From the NCBI GenBank assembly GCA_009731375.1, contig BJOX01000254.1, positions 433,938-464,780 of the forward strand: 30,843 nt of DNA, given 5' to 3'. The position numbers were made by a program, and so were the translations under genes. Under the pieces are notes generated by a model, which searched no databases, was not told where the DNA came from, and saw nothing but the letters and a program-made list of their open reading frames with translations. This stretch comes from Paulinella micropora (taxonomy: Eukaryota > Cercozoa > Imbricatea > Euglyphida). Of the stretch, positions 1-9,153 are shown piece by piece (position 1 is the stretch's first letter; every line of letters starts with the position of its first letter).

Positions 1-585
1 GAACAGCCGGCCGAGCGCGGGGTGCCGCTGCCGGAGCTGCTGCGGCGGGCCTACGCGGCCGTGACCCCGGTGCTCGTCCGCGAGACGCTGGCCCTGGTGC
101 GAGCGGAGCCCAGGTGTCCGGTGTACCTGCTGGCGCGCGACCGGGCGCACCAGGCCGAGCTCGTGCCGCTGCTGACGGCGGCCGGCCTGCTGGTGTGCAC
201 GCTGTCGGCCCAGGCGCCCCTCACGTTCACCGACAGCCTGGTGGCGAAGGGCGCGTGCCCGGACTATGACGTGGTGGTAGGTTACCTGCGCTTCGCCGAG
301 GGCTTTACCCTGACACGCTGCGGGGCCACCGTCAGCAGCGTGTACCTCAGCAACCAGGCCACCCGCAGCCAACAACTGGCGCGGGTGAACCGCCTCGGCC
401 AGCGGCAGCAGACGGTGCAAGAGGTCACGGTCGTCAGCGGGGTGCTGGAGCTGATCCACCGCAACTACGAGACAGTACGTTCGTTCCAGGACCTGCTGCG
501 CTGCTTGGGCCCGGTCATCACCGAGCAGGACTTGCCTAGCACGACAGCCCCCGTCGTCGGTAGCGCCGAGCCTAGTGTGGTCTGA
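1..585 (+). CDS. C-terminal part of a SNF2/superfamily-2 helicase, 5' end outside the window
   Basis: The frame is open from the first base, so the gene starts upstream. About 195 codons are visible. The segment around nt 270-440 reads like helicase motifs V and VI: an EGFTL stretch, hydrophobic strands, then a QQLARVNRLGQ-type block resembling the Q-x-x-x-R-x-x-R-x-GQ arginine-finger motif of SNF2-like helicases. Such proteins couple ATP hydrolysis to movement on DNA or to chromatin remodelling, and large DNA viruses carry divergent versions. The gene is strikingly GC-rich, unlike the AT-rich viral island that follows. Its stop codon TGA (583-585) overlaps an AATAAA at 585-590, giving an almost absent 3' UTR, as in compact viral genes. 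Whether it is host or giant-virus derived cannot be decided here; the helicase call rests on the motif V/VI pattern alone. Confidence 0.6.
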   Translation, partial: EQPAERGVPLPELLRRAYAAVTPVLVRETLALVRAEPRCPVYLLARDRAHQAELVPLLTAAGLLVCTLSAQAPLTFTDSLVAKGACPDYDVVVGYLRFAEGFTLTRCGATVSSVYLSNQATRSQQLARVNRLGQRQQTVQEVTVVSGVLELIHRNYETVRSFQDLLRCLGPVITEQDLPSTTAPVVGSAEPSVV

Positions 586-590
586 ATAAA
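585..590 (+). promoter_or_regulatory. Possible polyadenylation signal AATAAA
   Basis: AATAAA overlaps the stop codon of the helicase gene and is followed by A-rich sequence. It would suit cleavage shortly downstream. The match is exact but short, so it may be chance. Confidence 0.35.
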
Positions 591-783
591 AACATGGGCA
601 CGAAGAGGCACCGGAGAGCGTGGTGTGCTATTCATAACTTGCCGATACCAGGGGGGACTGTCCGGCCCAGAAAGGTGTACGTGTCACGGTAGCTGGTTGT
701 TGGTCTTAACAATTCGCCGGCGCCACCCGGCAGTCGCTAGCCCCAAAGCAGGTAGGAGGTTCTCAAAAGCAGATATCTCTAAA

Positions 784-2131
784 ATGGCATTACAAACACA
801 AGGGAGAGCCCGCAGTGGAGTATCATATTTGGATGCGATGAAAATCTGGAAAACTATTAAATTAACACCCAGATGCAAAATACAATGTTTTTATACACAA
901 TGTAGATCAAACATTGACTTCTATGATTGGTGTTATGAATAATGTGGGCAGTTTTGATAAAGACGCTAATTTTAAAGTAAATAAAATAGGAAATCCTGCT
1001 ACATTTAGGAAACAATATGAAAACTTGGCGAATTCGTTTAATCAAATGGTAAAGTCGCAAGAAAAAGCGGATGGTGTGAAAGGATATTCTCTTATCGCAC
1101 CGGCGAATGAAACTACAATGAATAATTTTATAGAAAAAGTAAATAAAATAAATAAAAAAAATACTTCGGCAGATATAGAGAAGGAAATAATTGATGAGAT
1201 TCAACCCACACCAAATCAAACAGAAATGGTAGTAGCACCTATGGATTCAATCGGACTCGGTAATAACTTGGATATACTTCAACATAAGGCATCCCAAGTG
1301 AAGCATTCAAAGGATTTCGTTAATTTGCTAAAAAGTAAAACTGGAAAGAAAATATCTTTGACATTGTCAGATTATGACAAACCTGTTAGTGGGGAAAAGG
1401 CTATAAGGCAAGCATTAAACAAAGGGGTTAGTAAGTCAGATATAGCAGAGGTAGATGACGTATTAGATAAGAGAATTTATGAAGAAGTGAGGGGTGAATT
1501 GACACCGGAACAAATGAAGCAATTAGAGGATTTAGAATTGAACGATCAGGAATTTGAAACGGCGATACCTAAAGGTCTAACACCGGCACCTGAACCAAAA
1601 CCTGAACCAAAACCAATGCCCGAACCAACACCAGCACCACAAACAACACCTGAACCAAAACCAATCACCACAACCTCAACCATATCCACAAACAACAGTA
1701 TTTGTAGAGGAACCTGTTCAAACACCACAGAATAATTTAAAAGAAGATTCAGATCCAGCAACAACACCAAATCAAGCTATGGTTGATAGTATGAGAAGTA
1801 TTGATCAATTGGTTGATAAGATTATGGGAAACCTCCCGCAGATGAAAGAGAAGACTTATTGGCACTTATTCGTTTTCTAATGCCAAGTGATCAAAATGGT
1901 GGAATTGGTACTTCGCAAACAAACCCGCTTATTAAAGGCAACGAACAAAGACGAGATCGAGTGCTAGAAACCAAGAATAATTTTGAATCACTAGACAACA
2001 CACTTTATAGCAACACAAATAATCACGTTATGGTGAATAAATACAATAGAGCAGTCATTCAGACCCAGAATAAAAGAAAAAAGAGAGTTTCCAAAAATGA
2101 AACGAAAACTGACGAGAAACTTTCCTGCTGA
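784..2131 (+). pseudogene. Unknown viral protein with a Pro/Glu-rich linker, broken by several frameshifts
   Basis: Reading begins at an ATG at 784 in frame 1 and shifts to frame 2 near nt 850-880. It then runs open to 1735, with frame changes again near 1690-1720 and 1840. The last segment ends at TGA 2129-2131. The segments share codon use and hydrophilic composition, so I read them as one former gene of about 440 codons. The middle carries a low-complexity linker of alternating Pro, Glu, Lys and Ala at nt 1580-1670. The C-terminal part is rich in Asn, Lys and Arg. I do not recognise the family. Being first in the viral block and upstream of the ATPase and capsid genes suggests a virion or assembly role, but that is a guess. 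Confidence 0.5.
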
Positions 2132-2318
2132 AATCTCGCGACAAGTTCAAACTTGTCCTGAAAGAAAAGATTTTAAACAGCTTGTCAATCCTCCAAGTAT
2201 TTATGCTTTTGGTAGTCCTTACTCTCCTTATTTCTATAATTATGCTTCACCGCCCCAACCATTTGGTGCTGAATATGATAATTATAGATATAATCCAAAC
2301 TATTTTCAAAACCCATAA
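2097..2318 (+). CDS. Small Tyr/Pro/Asn-rich hypothetical protein
   Basis: A 73-codon frame starts at ATG 2097, overlapping the end of the preceding broken gene by 35 nt, and stops at TAA 2316-2318, just before the ATPase gene. The N-terminus is basic and the C-terminal half is dominated by Tyr, Pro, Phe and Asn, typical of a disordered or virion-associated tail. Part of it could be the C-terminus of the upstream gene after another frameshift. No known domain is recognised. Confidence 0.4.
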   Translation: MKRKLTRNFPAEISRQVQTCPERKDFKQLVNPPSIYAFGSPYSPYFYNYASPPQPFGAEYDNYRYNPNYFQNP

Positions 2319-2329
2319 TATAGTAAGAC

Positions 2330-3216
2330 ATGCCTAGATCTATACATAAAGGATTAATAGCAAACAAGTTGCCACAAAAAACACTTTTGAAGCAGAATCT
2401 GGAGAAACCAACATAGAAAAAGCACACGAGGAATTTACTATTGACAGGCCAGTAATAACAGAGTTAGATGGCAAAACACCGCCCAAATTTAAGAATGACT
2501 TGGAAATACAACCAATTAAAACACAAAGAGATGGTGTTGAATTGCTAGAAGGAATATTGCCGGCAATAGGGACTATGGTTATATGTGCAAGCACTGGCGG
2601 AGGAAAATCAGTTATGATTTGTAATCTACTCGCCAAAAAGAACATGTTGAAAGGTTTTATGATAGAATAGGTGTCTTTTACTTAAGCCCGTGCCCGATTT
2701 TGGAAGACACTCTCAAGTTAAAAAAAGAAGACATGATCAAGAGGATAAGCCTGAGTTAATGAGAGAAATATTGACTAAACAAAAGGAACTGATTAAAACT
2801 AAAGGGTTTAAGAAGGCACCAAAAATATTATTGTTATTAGATGACATTGCACAGAGTAAAACTTTTCTCAAATCAGAAGTGCTTACTAAGTTTTTTTCGC
2901 TTCAACACATGCTAAGGTGTCAGTCTGGGTAGCAACTCAGAGTTATACACAACTCCCGCGAAGAATAAGAATTAATTGCCATTGGATGATTACTTTTATT
3001 GGAGTAAGGAGAAGTGAACTTGACAGACTGGCAGATGAATATGAAAGTCATTTTCTCACTAAAAAAGAATTTTACAACATTGTTAAATATGCTACGGCAG
3101 ATCCTTATTCATTCCTAGCAATTAACAATACTGCTAGTGATAGAACAACCCAGTTTAGAAAGAATTTCTCTACTATATTACGATTAAATAAGGATAGAGC
3201 TATGACAAACTTGTAA
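2330..3216 (+). pseudogene. DNA-packaging ATPase of the FtsK/HerA (A32-like) family, frameshifted
   Basis: This enzyme would pump viral DNA into the preformed capsid. The P-loop CASTGGGKS lies at 2584-2610, and a Walker B strand of Ile/Leu ending in DD lies at 2823-2850. A later block with VWVATQSY followed by PRRIR at about 2918-2965 fits the sensor region of A32-type ATPases. The start at ATG 2330 is inferred, because the first codons are in a different frame from the P-loop. Frame changes occur at an A6 run near 2374, at a short T run near 2653, in an A7 run near 2720 and in a T7 run near 2891. All are one-base changes at homopolymers. The total of about 295 codons matches PLV ATPases. Family assignment is strong; the copy cannot make a full protein as written. 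Confidence 0.85.
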
Positions 3217-3256
3217 AATTAAATTAAAAGTTTTTTTTTCTGCGATAATATATGAC

Positions 3257-3850
3257 ATGGCGGAATCAACTAAATTATACAAAACTTGCTATCAGCAGGC
3301 AATTGCACTTTGGCATAAACAAAATGCACAAGGAAAATTCGTGATAATTCGTAAAGGATCGCCCGAATACTTAGCAGTAAAGAAGATAGAAGAGGATATT
3401 AAGAGTGGCAAGATTAAGTGTCAATTAAAACCAAAAGTAAGCAAATCAGGAAGTAAGAACAATGAACAACCTATTCCCAGCGGACAGCCAGATCAAGTGC
3501 CAGATGAAGCATTGAAAAGAAAGGCACCAGACATAGAATCGGCAAATAATTCATCCCCTGAACCAAATGCAAAACCTGTTGAAATGTCTCCAGCACCTAA
3601 GGTTGAACAATCTTTACCAAAATCTGTTAATCCCACTCCTGTTTCTGTGCCAAAACAAACTACTACAACACCAGCAAGTAAGATAGAAGCAATAGAAGAT
3701 GCTTCTAAGGAAACTCCACCAACTGAAAAGGTTGCTCAAACTAATGACATTGATGTAAATCAAGCCATAGCGGATTTAAAGAAAATGAAAGAGGAAAGAA
3801 TTACGCACAAGAATTTACAAATTATGAAAAAAATAATTAATGCTAATTGA
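3257..3850 (+). CDS. Hypothetical viral protein with a conserved-looking N-terminus and disordered Pro/Thr-rich middle
   Basis: An intact 197-codon frame starts at ATG 3257, 40 nt after the ATPase stop, behind an AT-rich leader with a T9 run. Residues 1-55 form a compact, Trp- and Tyr-containing basic segment (YKTCYQQAIALWHK, then KGSPEYLAVKKIEEDI). Residues 60-160 are low-complexity and rich in Pro, Lys, Ser and Thr. The last 35 residues look helical (DLKKMKEERITHKNLQIMKK). It lies between the ATPase and capsid genes, where small virion proteins often lie. The stop is TGA followed at once by TAA. I do not recognise a named family; a DNA-binding virion protein is possible. Confidence 0.6.
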   Translation: MAESTKLYKTCYQQAIALWHKQNAQGKFVIIRKGSPEYLAVKKIEEDIKSGKIKCQLKPKVSKSGSKNNEQPIPSGQPDQVPDEALKRKAPDIESANNSSPEPNAKPVEMSPAPKVEQSLPKSVNPTPVSVPKQTTTTPASKIEAIEDASKETPPTEKVAQTNDIDVNQAIADLKKMKEERITHKNLQIMKKIINAN

Positions 3851-3874
3851 TAAAATAATTATTATTATTATATA

Positions 3875-4279
3875 ATGATTAAAAACTCAAGTGCTTCAAT
3901 TCGTTTGCCAATTGGCTTGATTAATAAACTCAACGAAGCAAATAGACCTGCGAGTGATGGGTTTCAGTTGAATCAGTTTGAATTGTGGAGTAGTCATGGT
4001 GCCCCATTAGTTAATCAACCATTAACCGAATTTGGCGATCTTGTCTCACATGAGAAGAGCACTATTCAAAACACATTAACAGACATTTCTGATAACAAAG
4101 AAAATGCAGATGTTGTTGATTTGGACACCGCTGTTAGCAGTTTGGCTTATTTAAAGAAAGCGGTTCAGAATGCTGAGGCAAGAGAGTTTCAAATTCAATT
4201 GACTTCACCACAAGACACAAGACTTGACAATATACAGAAATCAGTTGATATTATTAAACAATCCGTTTCAAGTGAATAA
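3875..4279 (+). CDS. Hypothetical viral protein, 134 aa
   Basis: An intact frame begins at ATG 3875 after a spacer made almost wholly of A and T, and ends in TAA 4277-4279. The N-terminal half is mixed polar/hydrophobic (RLPIGLINKLNEANRP), and the C-terminal half is predicted helical with Asp, Lys and Gln. There is no signal peptide or membrane segment. It lies directly upstream of the major capsid gene and on the same strand, so a minor virion component is plausible. The family is not recognised. Confidence 0.55.
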   Translation: MIKNSSASIRLPIGLINKLNEANRPASDGFQLNQFELWSSHGAPLVNQPLTEFGDLVSHEKSTIQNTLTDISDNKENADVVDLDTAVSSLAYLKKAVQNAEAREFQIQLTSPQDTRLDNIQKSVDIIKQSVSSE

Positions 4280-4359
4280 TTATTATTTTTAATTTATATT
4301 ATTATTTTTTTAGTATAGGAACATTACGAATTTTACAATTCTACAAGCACACACAAAAA

Positions 4360-5784
4360 ATGGAAGGAAAGGATTCTAAAAATACTGAGGAGTTGATGAC
4401 CCTCAACAACCTCAGGTATGAGTTGCCAGCAAATTTAGCACTCACTGAGCAGGGAAGTATCTTTAAGAAGAACTTCGCCGATCAGCAGACTTATACTAGT
4501 TCGTCTGGGACTGAAATGATTTTCACATTGCAGGCAAGCACTGATTTTGTTTATGGAAAAAATTGTTATCTGTCGTTTAATATTATGGCAGAAAATGCAG
4601 ATACTAAAGCACATAATGATTGTGCCATTGGTTTTCAAAACACACCAGCAACCGCTATTTTTGAACGATTTTTGTTGGAAAGCAAGGATGGGAGTGAACT
4701 TGAACGAATTGAAGATATTAATAAAATTGTGCGAAATATTCTCCCGTGACATTATCCTTTTGATTATCGTCGGCAGGCACAAATGGCGGGACAAAGAGAG
4801 CCAGTTGAAGTTAGCTCTAATGTTAATGCTAAAACATATTCCGTACATGATTTTGCACTTAACAGTGTTGCTGTTACTTCTACTGGTAAATCTTTGAGAG
4901 TTTGTATTCCTCTTCATTACTTCTCGGGAGTGTTTAATGAAGAAACTCTCATTCCTCCCTCTTTGATTAGTGGTATGATGCTTCGTTTGACATTTGCACC
5001 GGCACAGGAAGCATTGACAATCATTGGATCTGCCACCGGTGCGGTTCCAGAAAATTTTACTGCTGCTAATTTAAAGTACACCGTATCAAATCCAGTTGTA
5101 ATGTTGGAAACCTTCTCACTTGCTCCCGCCGTCCAGAGAAATATTTTAGAACAGATGGGAAGTAAGGATGGACTTCCATACACTTATGAAACATATTACA
5201 ACCAAAAAGCAAATCCTGGAGTAACTGCAGTTGATTTTAATCTTCAAGTGAATAAGGCGGTAGCACGTGCTCAATGCTTGTATATTGTTACTCAAAATGT
5301 ACTCCCCGATAGTGCTGAAATTGATAACTTAGGAGCGGCTCAAATGCCTTATAGACAATATCAATGCCGTATCGGTGATTGGTATGCTCCGCAACAGAGG
5401 ATGGAAATCGGAGGAAACACCGACGATCTAGCTTCAGTTCAACGCGGATGTGCCGAATTGTATATTAACAATCTCCAAGCGACTATGGGTATTCGTGATG
5501 CTTACATGTCTTCGTCTGTTTCTCTTGAAAACTTCCGCATGTTTTATGCTCTTACAGGCAAAACAGGACTTACATCTAACTCAGGATTTGCTACCATTAT
5601 CCAGACGCTCAATCAGTCGCCACATATTGGAGCGTCTGGTCTTGCAGTTAATAACTCACGAACGGCAGAAGTCGCTATTCGTTATGCTAATGATTATAAT
5701 GCTACAAATAAAGCAATCACTGCTTGGTTGAAATATGTCAAAGTCGCGTCTATCTATCCGTCTCGCTGTGTTGTTAAGCAGTAG
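4360..5784 (+). pseudogene. Major capsid protein, double jelly-roll type, interrupted by one in-frame TGA
   Basis: The frame opens at ATG 4360 and runs to TAG 5782-5784, about 474 codons, with a single stop TGA at 4747-4749; the reading frame is the same on both sides. The length suits the major capsid proteins of PLVs and related viruses, which form hexameric capsomers from trimers with two jelly-roll folds. The segment HYFSGVFN followed by LIPPSLISGMMLRLTF (about 4912-4993) matches the typical block between strands in this family. Other hints are many Phe/Tyr-rich strands and a C-terminal block ending in YPSRCVVKQ. The gene sits between a small virion gene and the penton-like gene, as expected for a morphogenesis module. 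The TGA may be a decayed CGA codon. The alternative of two separate genes is unlikely because the downstream half lacks a natural N-terminus. Confidence 0.8.
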
Positions 5785-5831
5785 TCCTTATTTATTCAAA
5801 ATATGTGTAGTCAAAAAAAGATTAAAAAAAA

Positions 5832-6629
5832 ATGGCGTTTACGATCTCTCAATTAGAGGATGAGAAGCGCACGAGAAAAACTTTCCTCCTTCGTGTATCG
5901 TCAAGTGATAAAACAGAAGCAAAATCCGCTTCTATTCACAATGGCCGTTTCGTTGTTGATCTACCGGCAACTGGTCGGAATATTGATATAATCAGTGCTT
6001 ATGTCGTAAAGAGTATATCCATTCCAAATGTTTTCCCAAATATACCGAGTTATGCCAACACTCTCACATTGATTAAAACAACTGGATCCGCTACAAAAAT
6101 GGCAATCGTAACAGAAAATCAATATGCCATTGATACATTTATTACCGCCCTTCAAACTGCGATTAATTCAGCAATTACCCCTAACTCTGAAGTTATAACT
6201 TTGAACTCCGTTAATAAATTGAATTTCGCATTCACTGGTGATACATATGCTTTTGATTACGATAATAGCACGATTAGAGACAAGATAGGACTAACTGCCG
6301 ATATTTCGGCCGGGGCGAGTATCACGATGCAATTCATAGTAAATCTAATTGGTGAAACGGCTGTTTATATTCATAGTCGCGCATTGAATCAATCTGGTTT
6401 AGTTGAAGCAAATGGTAATTTCTCCGTAGTCGGTAAAGCCAACTTAGATAAGCCCTTTGGAGTCCAATGTTATTTTGAATCATCAAACAATGTTGCCGAT
6501 TATGTACCATTTAATACGATGAAAAGTTTAAGATCTATTGATATCGTCGTTAGAAATGCACAAAGTGAAGTTTTAAGTGTTCCTTTAAACTTCGAGGTTT
6601 CAATTCTCTTAAAGGTGTATCATGCTTAA
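5832..6629 (+). CDS. Minor capsid (penton-like) protein, probable single jelly-roll
   Basis: An intact 265-codon frame starts at ATG 5832, 47 nt after the capsid stop, preceded by a run of A. The protein is rich in alternating hydrophobic strands with few helices, suits a jelly-roll, and has the usual penton size for PLVs and virophages (about 250-300 aa). The C-terminal end (RSIDIVVRNAQSEVL, then FEVSILLKVYHA) resembles the final strands of these proteins. Its position directly after the major capsid gene supports a role at the capsid vertices. This is one of the few intact genes in the element. No catalytic motif is seen, as expected for a structural protein; identification relies on size, composition and position. 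Confidence 0.62.
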   Translation: MAFTISQLEDEKRTRKTFLLRVSSSDKTEAKSASIHNGRFVVDLPATGRNIDIISAYVVKSISIPNVFPNIPSYANTLTLIKTTGSATKMAIVTENQYAIDTFITALQTAINSAITPNSEVITLNSVNKLNFAFTGDTYAFDYDNSTIRDKIGLTADISAGASITMQFIVNLIGETAVYIHSRALNQSGLVEANGNFSVVGKANLDKPFGVQCYFESSNNVADYVPFNTMKSLRSIDIVVRNAQSEVLSVPLNFEVSILLKVYHA

Positions 6630-6706
6630 AAACAAATAAACAAACATTTATTTTTTAATTATATCTTAAAGGTATGATAAAATATATGTAAAGATAAAAA
6701 GCGATA

Positions 6707-7367
6707 ATGCCCTACTATAAACAAGGAAAAATATATAGTCTTAGATCACATCAAACTGATCAAGTCTATATCGGTTTTGTATAAGCGGTTATTTGCACAC
6801 AAACTAAATTATAAATGTTGGATGAATGGTGCTTATAGTTACGTATCTTCTTATGAAATAGTTAAATATGGTGATGCGTATGTTGAATTGGTTGAAGAAT
6901 ATTCATGCGACAATAAAATGCAATTACTTAAGCGAGAAGGAGAAATTATTAGAGTTACAGAAAAGTGTGTAAATAAACGAGTAGCAGGTAGAACCAAGAA
7001 GGAACTCAGAGCAGAAGAATATCCCAAAATGATTGAATATGAGAGAAGATATCGTGAAGAAAATAAAGATATAATAGCACAAAGAAACAAAGAATGGTAT
7101 CAAAACAATAAAGATCGTATAGCACAACAAACGAAAGAATATTATCAAGGAAAGAGAGATTATATATCAAAAAGAACCAAAAAATGGAGAGAAGCGAACA
7201 AGGATTACATATCGCAAAAAGGGAAAGAATATCGCGAGAACAATAAAGAATATGTATCACAAAAAATGAAAGAATATCGCGAAGCAAATAGAGAGAGATT
7301 ATGTCAGCAAAAAAAAGTAAATTATCATAAAAGAAATCCAATTGGTTTAGCCACATTTGGAATATGA
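6707..7367 (+). pseudogene. GIY-YIG endonuclease with repetitive basic C-terminal tail, frameshifted
   Basis: ATG 6707 begins a frame that carries the GIY-like strand (GKIYSLRS) and the YIG-like strand (VYIGF), then hits TAA at about 6782. The protein continues one frame over from about 6778: a conserved Arg region, a Tyr-rich strand and the ELVEEYSC...LLKREGEIIR block that holds the family's catalytic Glu. After residue 80 of the second segment come about five imperfect repeats of roughly 16 residues built on KEYREANKDYISQK. Such Lys/Tyr/Asn repeats follow GIY-YIG domains in many algal large DNA viruses. The enzyme would nick DNA as a homing or repair-type nuclease. One indel near 6770-6780 breaks this copy. 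Confidence 0.75.
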
Positions 7368-7380
7368 AACCATAAATATA

Positions 7381-7607
7381 ATGTCATCATTTATAGAAAA
7401 TTTAAATGTTATTCATTCTGATAAAAAATATCAACTTACGGCGACGACAACAGCATAAACAACAAATCCCCTGGTGTTAATATTGATCAGTTTTACATAT
7501 ATTTGAAGAAAAATCATGCACCTATAACAGAAAAATTGATCAAGAACAAGGATTTTGAATATATAAAAAAAATGTCAATAGAGATAGCAAATAAAGTTGA
7601 TGCTTGA
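7381..7607 (+). pseudogene. Small hypothetical protein, frameshifted
   Basis: ATG 7381 opens a short frame that stops near 7458. Moving one frame over at about 7435-7445 gives a continuous stretch to TGA 7605-7607, about 75 codons in all. The second half (YIYLKKNHAPITEKLIKNK) is basic and helical. It lies 13 nt after the nuclease and ends 22 nt before the convergent fibre-like gene. The family is not recognised; the case for a gene rests on position, AT-rich coding style and the single frame change. Confidence 0.35.
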
Positions 7608-7629
7608 GAATAAATAAAGTTGTTTTTGC

Positions 7630-8855
7630 TTAAATTTGATCTTCAATAAAATTAACAGAAACATAAATATCAGCAGTTCCACCACTTGTACTTTGTGCGG
7701 ATATTGTAAATGTCTTACTTGGTCCTATTTTGATATTATATTGAGACAAATCAATGTATATAGAAGAACCACCAGATAATACATATGTAAGTATCACACT
7801 TCCCCCCGTTCTTGTAGTTCCTGCCGTATCCACTTCGGCCAATGATGTGTTTGTATCCAAATTGGAATAAGAAGGTGTTCCTTCCAATGTTGCATTAAGA
7901 ATAATTCTCGCGATACATGTTTTAGTGTCTGAATTGCTGATACATAACTCAAAGTAGATTATGTTATAGTTTGTTTTGCTGTTGAATGTGGCGCGGTTTC
8001 TGATGGTAAATATAGCAACTTCGGTTCATACACTTTTAACCGAATCATACGAGTTAGTTATAGCACTAGTCCGATCAATATTCCCTTCAACCGCTAAAAT
8101 CATGCTCGCCGTTTTCATAACAACGGATGCGAGACTTGACGAATACGCCTTCGCATAAATAGCAAATGCCGCCTGATCTAATGATGGAGTGGTAGCAGTA
8201 CTCGCGTATTTAATTGAATGGATTACTTCCATTCGTCCAGTTCGCGGATTTTCAATTTTGAATGTAATTTGACCGCTACCCAGATATTGAACAACGATTT
8301 CAAACACATTTAATTTAGTAAAATCAATCGCGGGAAAGTTTCCAGTATTGTCACATTCATCACCATTCCACGCATATTGACTAACAACATTTTTTACACT
8401 TCCCGCCGTTCTCACAACGGACACTCCCAAGTTTGATTGCCTAAAACATAAATTGTCTGCTGGTGTGCCTATGCCAATATCGCAATTAAAAGTAGTTGCT
8501 GTAGTGGATAATGGAAACAATGCAGAAAATCTAGCAACTAAGCCCATACCACTTCTATAGTTTGCTCGTTCAATAGTCGTGATCTGTGCGGTTGAATTAC
8601 CTAAGGCTGATGTAGTCAAAACCGCCATTGAATTAGCAGTTGATACCAACCCGCCATTTGTTTCGGTTTGTCAAAAAATCGTGTATTAATACCATATGTA
8701 AATACATTTTGTAATACTGGAGACAAAGTGGCCGTTCGCAATTCTCCGAAAGCCGTTGTTGGTAATGCGTCTTTAATGCTATCAATAGATGAAGAAGAAG
8801 ATGATGATGTAGTTGATGACGATGGTGCATTCGTGCTTTGACCAAAAAGGTTCAT
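7630..8855 (-). pseudogene. Putative virion fibre or receptor-binding spike protein, one frameshift and one in-frame TGA
   Basis: On the minus strand, ATG 8853-8855 starts a Ser/Thr-rich head (about 30 residues with a run of Ser). Next comes FGELRTATLSPVLQNVFTYGIN, a frameshift near 8645, and then a long beta-rich domain. Its ITTIERANYRSGMGLVARFSALFPLS block and later GIGTPADN, NVFEIVVQYLGSGQITFKIENP resemble a trimeric-fibre-like domain that recurs in phages and large or PLV-type eukaryotic viruses. A TGA at 8026-8028 interrupts the same frame, which continues through TEVAIFTIRN to the end at 7630. Full length is about 408 codons. The role in host attachment is inferred from fold-like pattern and location; the family name is not certain. 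Confidence 0.5.
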
Positions 8856-8877
8856 TTTATATTTTATATTATAAAAT
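8856..8877. promoter_or_regulatory. 22 bp A/T-only divergent promoter region
   Basis: Only 22 bases, all A or T, separate the start codons of the minus-strand fibre-like gene (8855) and the plus-strand gene at 8878. The spacer has TATA-like strings on both strands, so it probably serves both genes. AT-only spacers also precede the 3257, 3875 and 5832 genes in this element. Confidence 0.45.
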
Positions 8878-9153
8878 ATGTCGGTAATAATACAAGAATT
8901 GCCAAGTGATATAGTTGGACACATAAGAACATTTGTTTATTCAGAAATGTCCCAGCAGAATTACAAAAAAGAATTTTGTAATGTATGCGGTTTGTCTCGC
9001 ATATTTCAGTCGCATCCCCCTATTATAGCAGTTGATATTGATAATGTAGATGGTGTCCAGTTTTTCACGATTTGTTCTATTAATTGCTACAGACGAGAGT
9101 CCAATATTAGATCAAGATATCACGAACCACCTTTAATCGTTGTTAAATATTAA
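8878..9153 (+). CDS. Small protein with F-box-like N-terminus and Cys pairs, hypothetical
   Basis: An intact 91-codon frame starts at ATG 8878. The N-terminus ELPSDIVGHIRTFVY resembles the first helix of F-box-like or similar viral motifs (Leu-Pro-x-Asp/Glu-Ile/Val). Two Cys pairs, CNVC (about residue 38) and CSINC (about residue 66), could bind one zinc. It is divergent from the fibre gene and convergent with the recombinase gene: its TAA at 9151-9153 overlaps the recombinase stop on the other strand. A ubiquitin-ligase adaptor or a small zinc protein are both possible. I do not recognise a named family. Confidence 0.55.
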   Translation: MSVIIQELPSDIVGHIRTFVYSEMSQQNYKKEFCNVCGLSRIFQSHPPIIAVDIDNVDGVQFFTICSINCYRRESNIRSRYHEPPLIVVKY

